Source: Drechmeria coniospora (lineage: Eukaryota; Ascomycota; Sordariomycetes; Hypocreales; Ophiocordycipitaceae). From it: DNA of 64,000 nt. Below the pieces are notes generated by a model. The model made no database searches. It worked only from the letters and a program-made list of their open reading frames with translations, and was not told the DNA's origin. Every line of letters begins with the position of its first letter. Within the stretch, counting starts at the first letter, position 1. The position numbers and the translations under genes were made by a program. Shown here piece after piece: positions 22,868 to 34,640 of this stretch. Location: assembly GCF_001625195.1 (NCBI RefSeq), contig NC_054391.1:1612001-1676000 (forward strand), written 5' to 3'.

Positions 22868-24046
22868 ATGCGGCTCATTTGTTCACTGTTCGCAACCTTT
22901 CTCGTACAGGCATCCTGTGCCGAGCAATCTAGAGAAAAGGACTCATCAGCATGCCCCAGTTTCGACAACGCGGCTGCCTTTGCCGAGTATCGAGCGGCAA
23001 TAAACGAGACAGGCACGTTGGAGAAACTCCGGAAATGTGTTCCCGGGCATGGCATCATTCCGCCATTTCAAAATGTCATAGATCCCACAGCTGCGGCCAA
23101 TGAGGACTGTAAGGCGTTGTCGAGGAAGCCAGGCAGGCATTACTTAGATGCTAATACGAGCACAATCGATAGATGGCACATGCCCCTCCACTGTCAGCAC
23201 TTGGGCATGCACTCATGGTTTCGACTGCAGCTACCGGCAGAATTGCATACGAAGGATTGAATGCCCAGATTCCAGGATTAATGAGAACTGTTCCATGAAT
23301 CCTTGTTCTGCACATTCGAAAGAATTGAATTGCACCATCGCGAGCAAGGTGCCCCCTGGGATAGAGCATAAATTTGACCATCTGAGCATACGGGTCGACA
23401 TGGAGGCTACCCGGCTCTAAGTGATGTCTTCGCCCACATTACCGTGTATAAGTCTGTTCGGTCCGTGGTAGTGTTTGGAGGGCATAGGGGCGAGGGGTCG
23501 GCTGAGAAAACGCTTGATCTTCCGGCGCTGTTCGGAGCGAAAGAGATACCTCTGGAGCAGTTACTCCAACTCAGCCTAACTTTCGACACGTATGAACCGT
23601 TTACGTACGAACACGTTGCATACTGCCGTCGTGTCGTACTTCAACGTACGCCCAGACAAAACCTGCCGCTTCGTCGGGCAACGCAGCTAACCTTGTTCCC
23701 CGGCAGACGTTAGGGTGCTGTTCCGCCATGCAGCGAGCGGCCTTTACTTTCAATACACGCCTGTAGCGGTCCAGGCATTGGAGAAGCCGACGCGTCTGGA
23801 CGTATGTACGGGAAGAAACGTCACCTTCTTCAGTACATCGTTTCCTTTGCAGGCTTGGCAGGCCACCGTCGGGAAGCATCAGGAGAATGCCATTGCCAAA
23901 AAATGCATGGTAGGCAGCGGTTTGGCTATTGCTGGAACAAGATCCAAGATCGGATGCTAACAGAACTTGTTTTGGCGTAGGACAATTGGCCGAACCCGAT
24001 TCTTTGCCGCCTACATTCACACCTCGGAAATTATATGGGTTATTAG
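22868..24046 (+). pseudogene. secreted cysteine-rich protein, copy B, frameshifted
   Basis: Paralogue of the gene at 14404-15642. It starts with a signal peptide (MRLICSLFATFLVQASC) and keeps the same architecture: exon 1 to about 23118, exon 2 from 23173, a third part from about 23705 and a last exon at 23981-24046 coding for DNWPNPILCR. The cysteine frame is C-x8-C-x5-C-x5-C-x5-C-x8-C-x4-C-x8-C, matching copy A except for three extra residues in one loop. Near 23400 the reading frame changes: one frame ends at a TAA just after VDMEATRL, while the homologous continuation SDVFAHITVYKSV runs in the next frame, as after loss of one base. The donor after YCR is also weak. It is either a young pseudogene or a sequence error; everything after the break is otherwise preserved. 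Confidence 0.6.
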
Positions 24047-25928
24047 AGCACCGACAAAGGCGTCGGCATAGGCATGGAGTCACAAGCCACACGCTATAAT
24101 AATTGTAATGCGTTCGGATATGCGTCAATGCTATAGCTGCCAGTTCCAAGGCAATCGCGGTGGACTCGTTCGGACCAAGCCTACCGTCAACTTGGCACGT
24201 CAGAACGACACAACTCACATGCTAGCCATCGAGGCCAGTCGAGCAAGATTTCGTCAAGGGACTCGCAGAATTGTCTCCTGCAGCGCCGGTCCAACGCCCC
24301 CCCGTTCGTCTTCAAAGCCACGGACGGCCCGCTCAACAGTCGAATCGCGACCGTTTGATCTGTCCGTCGTCGGTCGGGTCCTTTCCAACGTTCCGGTCAG
24401 CGTTTGTCATTGCTTTTATCCCCTTTGACGAGCCAGGATCCGAATGCAGAGCAACAGGGCTCACAGAGATGATTGGATTGGGCCAGCGATTGGAAGAGAA
24501 GGCATCGGGCTGAGCATGTGTTCACTTCCGTTCCCTCTTCACTCTCCCGCCTCCTTTCCTCTGCCCCCCTTCTCTCGCACCCTCCGTCCCTGCCTGCTTC
24601 CTTGCCTTCCGATTGGGCACCGTCTGTGTTGTCTCGTGACTCAATTCATGACTTGCTGAGATAAGCTGGATGAGGCCCCAGCAACTCGATCGTGCCTGGC
24701 CGACCTGTCTCCTCTTGGATGAACACCCTTCACCCTCAGTCCCTTCCTCCCGTGCCTTACCTACATTGCTCTCAGATCACTTTCTAATGCACCATTGACC
24801 CTCTAGCTGAGTGCGATGAATATCTAGACAATGCCCTAGGCTCTAACTCGTTTTCCCTCGTGATAAAACCTGATGTTATACTCAACCACCATTGCGGCCC
24901 AATATGGCTCTCAGCGCGGACAGCGTCATGATGGAAAAAATCGTCAGGCACTCTTGGTTGAGCGACAGATATTGCCCATGCTCGAATGGCATGCCAGGAT
25001 CATCCCGCGGCACGATGCACCGGGAGACCCCCAAGGTTTGCTCCTTGGCCAGTGTAGCGACGGCAACCTATTCAACCATTCATGCCACCGAGTTGGGCTC
25101 AATGTCGTATCATGACTTTACTCCGGCCTGCTCATTGCCAGCGACTATGCAAATCGACCTGCAGAATTCGGAAGTCGCTCCGAGAGAACGATTGATCACT
25201 ACGGGACACGCATTACTGTACATAGAATGGATGAGTCTTTCTGTAACCCGTGTGAGTTTGACTGATTTGGAAAGACCACGCGCCACGTAACTTCTCGCTC
25301 TCCCTCACATTGCTGCCTGGACTGGTGAACCAGTAATAAGTACAGCTGACAATAAGAGAACTCGCACGCGCAAGCCTCACTGCTCATGGGAATAGAGAGC
25401 CCTTTGGGCCGGCAACAGGAGGCCGCTACTACCCAACGACATGGCCTTGCAATCCACTCAACGATATACCCAGCCACCAAAGCACAGCCTTGCAACACAG
25501 CCTTGCACGACTGTTAGAATGGCTGCTATTGGTAAATGCAGATGCATGTCACGAACTAGGATGCAGCCGAAGCGCCTTTGTACAGTCCTACAACGGAGTG
25601 CATGGGGACAAGAGACCTTGGAATCCCCAAATAGCTCCTTCATTGCGAGTAGTTTTGGGCACGTCGAGGATGGTGCTGTTAGAAATACCCGCCGACATCG
25701 ACTAGCACAATGTGAAACATGAAGGCGGTCCCTTGAATAGGCCGCCGCCTCCTGGAAGACAACATGATGCTGAGACATTCACGGAAACTTTCTATTACCG
25801 ACCGTCCAAAACGCTCCAGTCTTCTTCAAACCAGTGAATGTACTTTTTGATCAAGTCTGCCTTGGATGAACCCATCTAACACCTTGTTGCCTGTTGACGT
25901 TGGCCTGGTTAACAAGCCCCCTCCACGG
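24047..25928. other. intergenic, no convincing gene
   Basis: About 1.9 kb with only modest frames. The best is an ATG-initiated frame at 24904-25290 (128 codons, starting MALSADSVMMEKIVRHSW). It lacks a recognisable domain and codon bias, so I leave it uncalled. CT-rich stretches occur at about 24530-24600. Confidence 0.35.
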
Positions 25929-25937
25929 CTATAAAAG
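25929..25937 (+). promoter_or_regulatory. TATA box (CTATAAAAG)
   Basis: A good TATA match about 90 bp upstream of the ATG at 26024, followed by a CT-rich stretch and CA-rich leader as in strongly expressed fungal genes. This is the main reason to take the small gene downstream seriously. Confidence 0.45.
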
Positions 25938-26023
25938 ATGCCGCCCTTCCTCCGTCAGGAAATCTTCTGCCTTATCCTTTATTATCACAGCTCAGTCAGT
26001 ATCTCAAACTTACGAAATTCATC

Positions 26024-26546
26024 ATGGTAGAAGTCGTGATCAAGACGGTCTTTTCGTGCGGAGATGTGGTGATAGACCATTTCATGCACGAACTGCAGGA
26101 GTCAAATTCCTTAACAGTCAAACTTCTCTTTGCATATAAGTTTGTCGAGGAAAGGTGTGGCAAGGTTGATTGCAAGAATCCCTAGAATTTCGGTATGCTA
26201 TGACTAACATGATCATCTGGTGTTGCAATATCACTGACAACGTCAAGATGATGTTGCCTAGCACGGATGAAGTTCAAGATCCTTGGACTTTAGTGGCGAG
26301 GAGAAAGAGCACATACAGACTCGTCGGGGTGGATGCAAGGCTAGTTGTGGACAAGGATTACAATTTCTAGGAGATGATGATGGCCAATATCTTTGCAACC
26401 CTTGCAAACTCATTTGCGAATTTCGACATTTCAGACTCAATACTCCGAAGGACGTTCATTATGAGTCATGTTTCCGAGAGGAGGTTTCAACATGCGAACA
26501 CTCATTGATCATTCCGGAAGAAAATGTCAAAATCGGACATTTCTGA
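26024..26546 (+). CDS. hypothetical small cysteine-rich protein (uncertain model, possibly decayed)
   Basis: Behind a good TATA box, an ATG at 26024 opens a frame beginning MVEVVIKTVFSCGDVVIDHF and closing at a TAG at 26183-26185. A second frame, about 26279-26546, codes for a cysteine-rich stretch (GGCKASCGQG, YLCNPCKLICEF, YESCFREEVSTCEH) and ends at a TGA. The two can be joined by an intron of about 118-124 bp with the donor GTGTGG at 26155 and an acceptor at 26272 or 26278, giving roughly 130 residues. The donor is weak. The cysteine pairs could bind zinc, but I recognise no family. Alternatives are a broken gene or two unrelated frames. Confidence 0.3.
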
Positions 26547-27050
26547 CTGATACTGTTTCTCACTCACACTGTGCGCTGTTGCTACTATACTCTGGCAAAA
26601 AACCACCGCTCTTTTATGTATCAAACGATGCACGATAGTGTGCAGTCTCCGATCATTTACACTCCTTCATGCCATATAACTAAATAAAGTAAAGATTATC
26701 ATCTTGCTCAACATCACTGGCAAGTATGTGCAATAGTTTGTATGGCTACCTTGGCAGGATCCGTCGCCGGCGGTCGCGAGAGATGCAGCTTGCCTTGCCA
26801 TGCAGTTTAGTGCGATATTCGATTTTATGGTAGAAGGTCGTAAGGATGCCTGTACAGGCAGACACATTTGACTCGACATAATGTGTTTGTTTGCTGTAGT
26901 TGTTGGGATGTCACATCGCCAAGTCGATACGGCACTACTTTGATGATGTCATAGTGTGATTCGCTTAAATCAACCACCTTGACACCAATAGAGCACGTCG
27001 GCCAAAAAATTGAAAAGAAATGAACATGCATCTATTCAGTGTCTATATTA
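26547..27050. other. intergenic, no gene recognised
   Basis: AT-richer spacer after the small cysteine-rich frame. Nothing with coding character is seen. Confidence 0.4.
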
Positions 27051-27680
27051 CTTGTACATGGCCGTGTAGAGCAATACTTTATCCCTTCTAGTCAAACTTG
27101 ATGTCATGTACAAGTTATGCTTATGCTTGCATTTCGCAGGCAGGCGGAATCTCGATGCGAGAAATAGTAGATGAATTGTGTCGCATGAATAATGAAATAC
27201 ACAAAGGAGTACATGTAAGCACGTACAAGCTATCAACTGTCTTATGCTATTCTGCTGTCGGTAGATTTGTTGGAGGATGAGGGCGTAGGTGTAGGTGAAA
27301 TCAAGTCAACGTACACTCTATTGCTCCAGGTCTACAATACTCCGTACTTGCAAGGCAATTACATGCTGACTGATATGGATTAGCATTCCGTACTGTCAAG
27401 CAATATCAATATTACTTCAAGTACTTGTACGCGTCTGCTTGTACGGAGTACAGATATATGGACTAGCACTGCATGATCACATTGACGGATGTCGTGGCAT
27501 ATTTCAGGGGTTGAGACTGGTAAAATTACAATGCAGGTATTCCTGGACCTAATTGCTTGAATACAGTACTCCATACTTAAGCACTAAGCACTAAGTATGG
27601 AGCACTTGTACCTGTACATACAGTCAGGACGGAATCCATGTACTTAGGAACTTACAGTAAGTACTTGACAATGTGCCCGC
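27051..27680. repeat. GTAC-motif-rich intergenic cluster
   Basis: GTAC-type words with full GTACTCCGTAC or its complement near 27337 and 27440, ending about 220 bp upstream of the TAF1 start codon. Confidence 0.7.
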
Positions 27681-27903
27681 ATTGCTGACTAACCGAGTCA
27701 CACGCCAGTAGGAATATCCTCCCCATCTGATTGCATCGCTCTTCCCAAATACTTACCACCCCTTCAGCACCCCTTCGCACCAGCTGCAAACCGAAGCGTC
27801 TGGTTTCCATCAAGCAAACAGCATAGAATGTCATAGGCTCTGAATAACCTCGCTGCGCCTGCGAGGAAGCCGAGAAGTGGCCGCTGCACGCAGCGCAGCA
27901 ACC

Positions 27904-30900
27904 ATGGCGCCGGAACCCGGCCAGGATTCGCCACAGGACGAGGAGGGTTGGAGATTGCAAGACGCCGCCGATGAGCGCGAGATTGCGAAGCTCCTTGGGA
28001 AGAGCCAGCAGGATGGCACCGAAAGCTTCACCATCGACGACACGCCTTTTGACCAGACTGGCAAGGCTGACGACGCCGAGGACTTTGAGGACATCAGCGA
28101 CGACGACCTCCCCGACGAGGAGGAGCCGGCCGCCAACTCGCTCGAGCTGCCTGGCCTTACCGAAGATGGTACGAGCAACGAGCAGGACGACTTGTTCGGT
28201 GACGGTCCCTCTTCTCCCGCGGACCCCATTCTTGGTCCACCCTCACCGGGGCCTCGTGTTCGCGACGACGATGCTACCGATCACTCGCACGCCGCCGACA
28301 ACGACAACCAGAGTCCTCCTGGCATGAACTTTGATCCGGACCCACATGTCTACGGCTCCGCGAACCAGGACCCCGACATCCCCGCTGCCGCAGAGACGGC
28401 CGAGGATATACTCAAGGCCGCCTGGCCGGCCTACAAGAAGGGGCACGTCCTCGTCTGGAGCGAGCTTCTGCCGCCGAAGAAGGCCGTTTGGAAGGAGAAG
28501 AAGCCGCCAAGGAAACCGAAGCATCTCGTGACGAGCAAGCAATCGCTCGAATGCGCTGCTGATCAGGAGAAGAACTTTCGCATCCCCGGCCCGGCCCAGG
28601 GTAGTAAAGCGACAGCAGCCGATGGGCTCAACTCGCTCGTCCGCTGCACCAGCGACAAGACGAGCCACAACGACGATCTTGTCCAGTTTGAGCTTGAACG
28701 GGACTCCGACATGGACCTCGTCGGCGGCTTCACCCTGCGAGACATCGAGTTGGCTTGCGAGGATTGGAACACGCGCATAGACGACATCGAAGACGAGTTT
28801 CGACAGCGCCAGGCCGCCGAAAGGGAGCTTTCCTCACGCAAGCGCCAGCTCGACACCGAGCAGGATGATGAGTGGGACGCCGAGTTCTTGCTCGACACCG
28901 CCGAGGACCTGCAGCCCCGACCGAAGAAGCCAAGGGCCTTGACGTCCGGCCTTCCTCCGATCCCCCGATACGCGGCCCCCTCCTTTGACAATTTCGAGGA
29001 GGCCACCCGCCGAGGATCGAAGCGTGTCTACCTCGACATGTCGGATCCCTACCTCCTGCTCGAGACCGACATGCCGCAGGCGGTCCAGCGCGCTCGAAAC
29101 GACGCGAACCCCAAGAGGCCGGCCTCGGGAAAGGCCGGCCGCGGCCGAGACCTGTCGCAGCGCTTCAACCACTCCAACGACGACGCCTACGAGCTTCTCA
29201 AGGAGAACCATCAGAGCAAGGTTCGGGCCACGCTCGGCAACATTTCGGTCGAGCACAGCATGCCCGCCATCAAGCTCACCTGGCCCTACTATAAGGTCAA
29301 GCTCACAGGGACGACGGACGAGTATCACCGCCCTCGCTTCCGCTACAAGAAGTTTGCCGGCCATGCCATCAAGTTCGACAAGCCCCTTCACCACAAGCGG
29401 AAGCAGATGAAGGGCAAGGCCCACGAAGTCTTCGTCAAGTCGAAGGATCTCACCCTCGGCGACAACTCCACCGCCGTGCTCTTCGAGTACTGCGAACCCC
29501 GGCCGAGGGTCCTCAACAACTTCGGCATGGGGAGCAAGCTGATCAACTACTACCGCCGAAAGGAAAACAGCGAGGAGGAGCAGCTGCCGAAGCAGGACTT
29601 GGGCGAGTACCGCATGCTGCTGCCCGAAGATCGTTCCCCCTTTTCCCTCTTCGGCACCGTCGCCCCGGGCGAAACCGTCCCCACCCTGCACAACGAGATG
29701 TACCGAGCGCCCGTGTTCAAGCACAGCCCGCGCGCGTCCGACTTTCTCGTCGTCCGCAACACGACGGGCATTGAGGGGTCGCGCTGGTACCTTCACAAGA
29801 TTGACCACCTTCACGTCGTCGGCCAGTCCTTCCCGTCGGTCGAGGTGCCGGGGCCCCACAGCAGAAAGGTCACCAACGCGTCCAAGAACCGCATGAAGAT
29901 GCTCGCCTTCCGCATGATCCGCCACAGCAAGACGGACAACTGCCAGCTCTCGGACATGACCAAGCACATCGCCGACTCGACCGACACGCAGAATCGCCAG
30001 AAGCTGAAGGAGTTTCTCCAGTACGACAGGGACAGTGGCGAGAAGGGCATGTGGCGCTTGCGGCCCACCGAGGTGCTGCCGGACGAGAACGCGATCCGGG
30101 CGATGATCAAGCCGGAGGAGGTCAGCCTGCTCGACGCCATGCAGCTCGGCATCAAGGAGCTCGAGGATGCCGGTTACGACCCTCGGAACGCGACCATCGA
30201 GGACGACCAGGCGGCGACGGAGAACGTCGACGGCGCCGACGAGGAGGACGTGGAGGACGACGGCAGCAAGATCACCAAGGCGGCCAAGAAGGCGCAGGAG
30301 AAGCAGGAGGAGACGCTCGCCGACAAGATGGCACCGTGGAAGACGACCAAGGCCTTCATCGACGCCTGCGCCCAGAAGGCCATGCTGCAGCTGCACGGCG
30401 AGGGCGACCCCACCGGCCACGGTCTCGGCTTCAGCTTTATCCGGACCTCGATGAAGGGCGGATACATCGAGGCCGTCCAGGGCCCGCTCGCGACGTCGGC
30501 CGACGCCATGGAACGGGAGAAGCGCGCGAACGGCGGGCACGCCTACAACGTCAAGAAGCAGCAAGCCATGTACGAGGACGGCATCAAGGAGATTTGGGAG
30601 AAGCAAAAGTCGACGCTGTCGGACAAGCAGGAGCACGACGACAAGGACGTCGCCGCGACCGAGGACGAGGACGACCGATTCAACCACGTTCCCGCCACGC
30701 CGGCGCACTTTGACGAGGGCGTGAGCCAGGTCAGCGGGTTGACGACGTCGACGAGCAGGCACCAGAAGCGCACGATACGCATCCTGAGGGAGGTGCGGAT
30801 GCCCGACGGCACGACGCAGAGCCGCATCGAGGTCGTGCACGATCCCGTCGTCATTTCCCAGTACATGAAGCGGCGGACGGAAGCCGATCTGGAACTACGA

Positions 30901-32122
30901 GAGTACGTCGAGAAATCCCTTCGCTGCCCCACGAGCCGGCGGCCTGCGCCCCGGATCTGGAGTCGATTGCCGCCCTCGACCCGAACGCTGCACAAGTGGG
31001 CATGCCTCGCGAGGACGTACCTCGGGCCGGCCGTTGAGCCGGGCTGGACGGCCCCGGGATCCGTCGCGGACGTGGTTGGCCTTGAGTTGAGGGCGCCTGC
31101 TTACGTCTATCTCTCCACAGCATCTACAGCTCCCGGCCTACGGGCAATGCCGACCATGACCGTCTTGCAAACCTTAGGTACCACCCCCCCCTCCCAGATC
31201 CGACCTTGCCTGCGCGTGGCCGCTGACGAGACGGCGGCGGCAGAATCAAGAAGGAGCTCGAGCGACTCGAGAAGAACAAGGCTCGACGGCAAGCCCGAGA
31301 GCAGCAGAAGGAGCTTCACCACAAAGCAAACATGGGCGACGCGGGATCCCCCGGCGGCCTGGGAGCCGATAAGATTCCCACCGGGACGACGCGGAAGTGC
31401 GCCAACTGCGGACAGGTTGGACACATCAAGACGAACAAGAAGTATAACCCCCCCCGAACCCCCCCCCTCTCGCGTACCCTTCGATTGGTGGTGTGTACCG
31501 GGGCCCGAGGAGGAGCGCGGCCGAAGGAGGCGAGGAAGCAGGAAGAACGTGAGCCGTCTCGACAAGCTGTTGGGGAAGGCCGAGGCGCAGAGGCTCGTCG
31601 AGGCGAAGAAGCGAATGGCGCGCGAGCTGGCAACCGAGAAGGCGGCGGCGAAAGCCCAAGCCCGACGAGAACGGCCAGAACGAGAGCGGCGGCGTGGTGG
31701 GCAAGGAGTGGAGCGGACAAGGCAGGGAGAGGCAGAGGAAGGAAGAGAGTGCGCGGCGAGAGAGGCGGAGGAGGCTCGAGGAGCCGGAGCAGAGAGCACC
31801 GGAACGATGGCAAGCGCGTCGCTCGGCTGAGGTGGAAAGGAGAGCGGGTGGAAGCGGAAGCGGCCAAGACTGGGCTCAACCGCGGGCGCCTTTGGCAATG
31901 ATGTGCACACCATCACGACACCCTCCCTGCCTTTCTTTTTCTTTCTGGTTTCTCCCCCACGTCACGTTGCACGTCTTTCTCGGAGACTCTGGCTAACCTC
32001 TGGTTTCAAGACTGTGTCCTCTGCTGAACGGCACGATGAAGGCAGATAACGGGGCTTTGGAGCACGGCGGCTTTGGTAACTACAACGCGCCGGCTGGCAC
32101 CGCGACGTCGCCGAACGCTTAG
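27904..32122 (+). CDS. TAF1: TFIID subunit TAF1
   Basis: TAF1 is the scaffold subunit of TFIID, binding TBP, TAF7 and core promoters in the nucleus. The model gives 1121 residues in four exons: 27904-30902, 31121-31177, 31244-31441 and 32011-32122. The start ATG lies in a good context (CAACCATGGCG). An acidic N-terminal part (TAND-like) is followed by the large DUF3591 core from about residue 440, with ALFEYCEPRPRVLNNFGMGS, LHNEMYRAPVFKHSP and LRPTEVLPDENAIRAM. A coiled segment, KKELERLEKNKARRQAREQQ, comes next. The C-terminal zinc knuckle uses C1071, C1074, H1079 and C1087. As usual in fungi there is no bromodomain. Reading on past 30902 without splicing also stays open but gives low-complexity protein; splicing restores the conserved RPTGNADHDRL and knuckle. 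Intron 3 (569 bp, purine-rich) splits the knuckle before its last cysteine. Confidence 0.93.
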
Positions 32123-33030
32123 AGCTTTCGGGCAGGTTTGGACGGGCAAGGGAGACGGACGGGCTCTGCGTCGCGGACGAATGGTCTGGAGGACTTGTCG
32201 AACCGGCCCGATCGAGATGGCATGAAATGCATGCGACGAAACGGTGAGGCACATGGACGTGACAGAATTGGAGGATGGGGCACAAGATTGGATGGTTCCG
32301 AAATTGACGGTTCCTGGAAATGGGCCGACACCATATACCCTGAATTACGATTGGTACGCTTGCTGCTCTCGCTGCCCTCCCAGGCCGATGCCTCCTTGGT
32401 CCTTTGGTGGTTATTATTGTGGTGCCGGAGTGAAGGACTCGCATTCCTCGGCCGTCCGATCCTCCTTGTGGGTAGGCTGACATTCCTGACGAAGGGATCC
32501 CACGAGTAAGTACCTTGGATGGGACGGCCAAGGTCGCGGGCTAGAACGAAATCGACACTGCCGGCATCAGCTCCGGGGGTGGGGGGTTCCCGGGACGAGG
32601 TCGTATGAATGCATGGCAAGGTAGCATCGTGGGTTTTTCGCATGATTGGACGGCTGGCTCTGGTGGCGGGCTGAGACATTCTCTGGTGTTTGTCGAAGCC
32701 GAGGAGCACCAAGTTGTTGGCAGAAACACGAGGCTGTCGATATGGACCTGAAATCGACGAAGCATTCATGTTCGGGATTCATTCGCCATTGCGACTCCGT
32801 AGGGGATTCTAGATCCACCATGGGTTGGCACTGTCCACCGCGTATCCGGATCGTCAGGAGGAATGGACGGTATGCTCGGGGAAGACTATTGATTCATCGA
32901 CGCCGCAGCATGGCATGAATATGGCCAAGCGTGTCAAAGATGGCAAAGACTGCCGTGCGAACTGTCAAAGTTTGGAAGATTGCGTTCACGATGAGCCTGT
33001 TCTGGCCTGTTGATGTGTATGGCCTCGCAT
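32123..33030. other. intergenic, no gene recognised
   Basis: Downstream of TAF1. A minus-strand frame of 216 codons (32119-32769, ATG-initiated) is open but has no domain, is Arg/Pro/Ser-rich and overlaps the TAF1 end. I do not call it. Confidence 0.35.
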
Positions 33031-34030
33031 CGTTGCATGGAGGTGTTGTACGTACAGCACGGATCGGATACTGTACAATACATGTAGATAAGTACCGAAT
33101 GCACCTGGACTTGCAGTTGGATGCCGGGGTATCTGCCTGGTGCACAGTCCATAGTACTTTTGGTCATGATCTCTTCGTGGTACGAGGTATCATGGAACGC
33201 ATACATGCACACCTGCATACACGTCGGGGGGAGTGTGTATGCACGCACATGCACAGGGTGCGATGTTGTAGCGATTGGATCAGCACAGTATGAGAACATG
33301 TACTTGCAGTACTTACTCGCACGACCAAGACCATGTACAGGTACCTGCACAACGGTGGGGAGGGACGTTTCGTTGGTGGGTGTTGGAGGTTGCCTCGTTA
33401 TTTTTAGAAGCCGTTTCGGTGGTGGATCGGACACCTGGCGCCAATCGGTTGCATCTGCGAAGGTGCAGGGACGTACCGGTGCAGGGCCAGTAACACTTGT
33501 AAGTACCTGTAGCCTTCAGCACAGTACATGCACTTCCGCACTATACATAGCACACGCAGCGTGACAAGTACGGAGCACGGCAAGTACCTATACCTGCCAC
33601 TACGGTAAGCGTACACCAAACAACAAGCACACTGCCACTACCTTGGCGGAGATGCCTGCCCTACACCTTTGTACATGCGCGTATTGGAGGGGATCTATCC
33701 GTATTGCCGTCCTGTTTACCAGTCTCATCAGAAGGTGCTCATATATACGAGGAGCGTCGACGGCTTGTCATGGCTCGCCACCGTTGTTCTTCCCTGGCCG
33801 TCGACTCGCGGAGCAGGGATGGAATGACAAACCTCTCCAGCCGTTGCCTCCGGCTCGTGGCGCTCGAGCGCTGTACAAGTACGTGAACACAAAATATGCA
33901 TACATGCACCACCTAGGTGTGTACTTGTCGGTATGTGCAGGCACCATGAGCATGTAAAAGCGCGTAGTACTCCGTACTCCGTACTCCGTACACTGGGTGC
34001 AAGGATGGCCGATTGTAATACCTGGAAATG
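33031..34030. repeat. GTAC-motif-rich intergenic cluster
   Basis: Clustered GTACATGTA, TACTTGCAGTAC and GTACTCCGTAC-type words, ending with a head-to-tail triplicate of the motif (33968-33991). No gene. Confidence 0.7.
33968..33991. repeat. tandem triplicate of TACTCCG
   Basis: Three perfect 7-bp units TACTCCG followed by TAC. It is the only place in the window where the dispersed motif is arranged as a clean tandem. Confidence 0.9.
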
Positions 34031-34192
34031 GGGTCGAGACAATCAGGGGCTTGCGCCTGCAACTGGCGCCGGGCCGGCATCCCAGCCGCCAGCAGTGACG
34101 AAAGGAGGACTCGGGCAGTGCATGCTTGGATGAGAGAAAGTGTAAGCGATGGATGCGATGTGCGAGGTGGCGAGAGGAGAGGAGGAGCACGG

Positions 34193-34405
34193 GCGCTTGC
34201 CGCGTCGCATCCACAGAGCCAGCAGGGCGTCTGCGGTGACGTCGAACGGATGCTCAACGGCTGAGCGCTTGCCGCGTTGCATGCCAAGGTCCATCAGGGC
34301 GTCTGCGGTGACGTCGAGCGCATGTCCACGGCTGAGCGCTTGCCGCGTTGCTTCCGCGGACTCGACAGGGCGTCTGTGGTGCCATCGAGTGGGTGTCAAA
34401 GGGGT
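34193..34405. repeat. minisatellite, 71-72 bp unit, about 3 copies
   Basis: The phrase GCGCTTGCCGCGT starts at 34193 (as GCGCTTGCCGCGTCG), 34265 and 34336, each time followed by CAGGGCGTCTG and a GGTGACGTCGA-like segment. Units of 72 and 71 bp would shift a reading frame, arguing against a protein repeat. Confidence 0.85.
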
Positions 34406-34419
34406 CACCTTGCGTGATA

Positions 34420-34640
34420 CGGGTTACGCATACGGAGTACAGTATACTCGCATACTCGGACAGGGTACTGTTACAAGTCGCATGTACGGTGTATGTAAGT
34501 AAGTAGCAAGTATGCATGCATGCGCAAGTAAGCGTAGGCGACTGCAAGTAACGATAACAGCACGTGTACACGTACATACCCGTTACATGCATACATGTAG
34601 GCATGCTTACGGCATCGCATCTACCTGCATGCACCCGCCG
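34420..34640. repeat. small GTAC-motif cluster
   Basis: Contains ATACGGAGTACAG near 34430 and strings of TACATGCATACATG. It looks like a satellite of the larger clusters on either side. Confidence 0.55.

Noticed and set aside
24904..25290. 128-codon frame starting MALSADSVMM
   Set aside because: Single unsupported frame without codon bias, domain or paired splice sites; left as intergenic.
28834..30840. 668-codon frame on the minus strand opposite TAF1
   Set aside because: Antisense shadow of a GC-rich gene; the translation is Val/Leu/Arg-rich with no domain.
30903..31830. Continuous reading of the TAF1 frame through 30903-31830 as one exon
   Set aside because: The unspliced frame gives Arg/Pro/Ser-rich protein unlike TAF1, while GT-AG splicing at 30903, 31178 and 31442 restores the conserved helix and zinc knuckle.
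32119..32769. 216-codon ATG-initiated minus-strand frame after TAF1
   Set aside because: No domain, basic low-complexity composition, and overlap with the TAF1 stop region; possible but unsupported.
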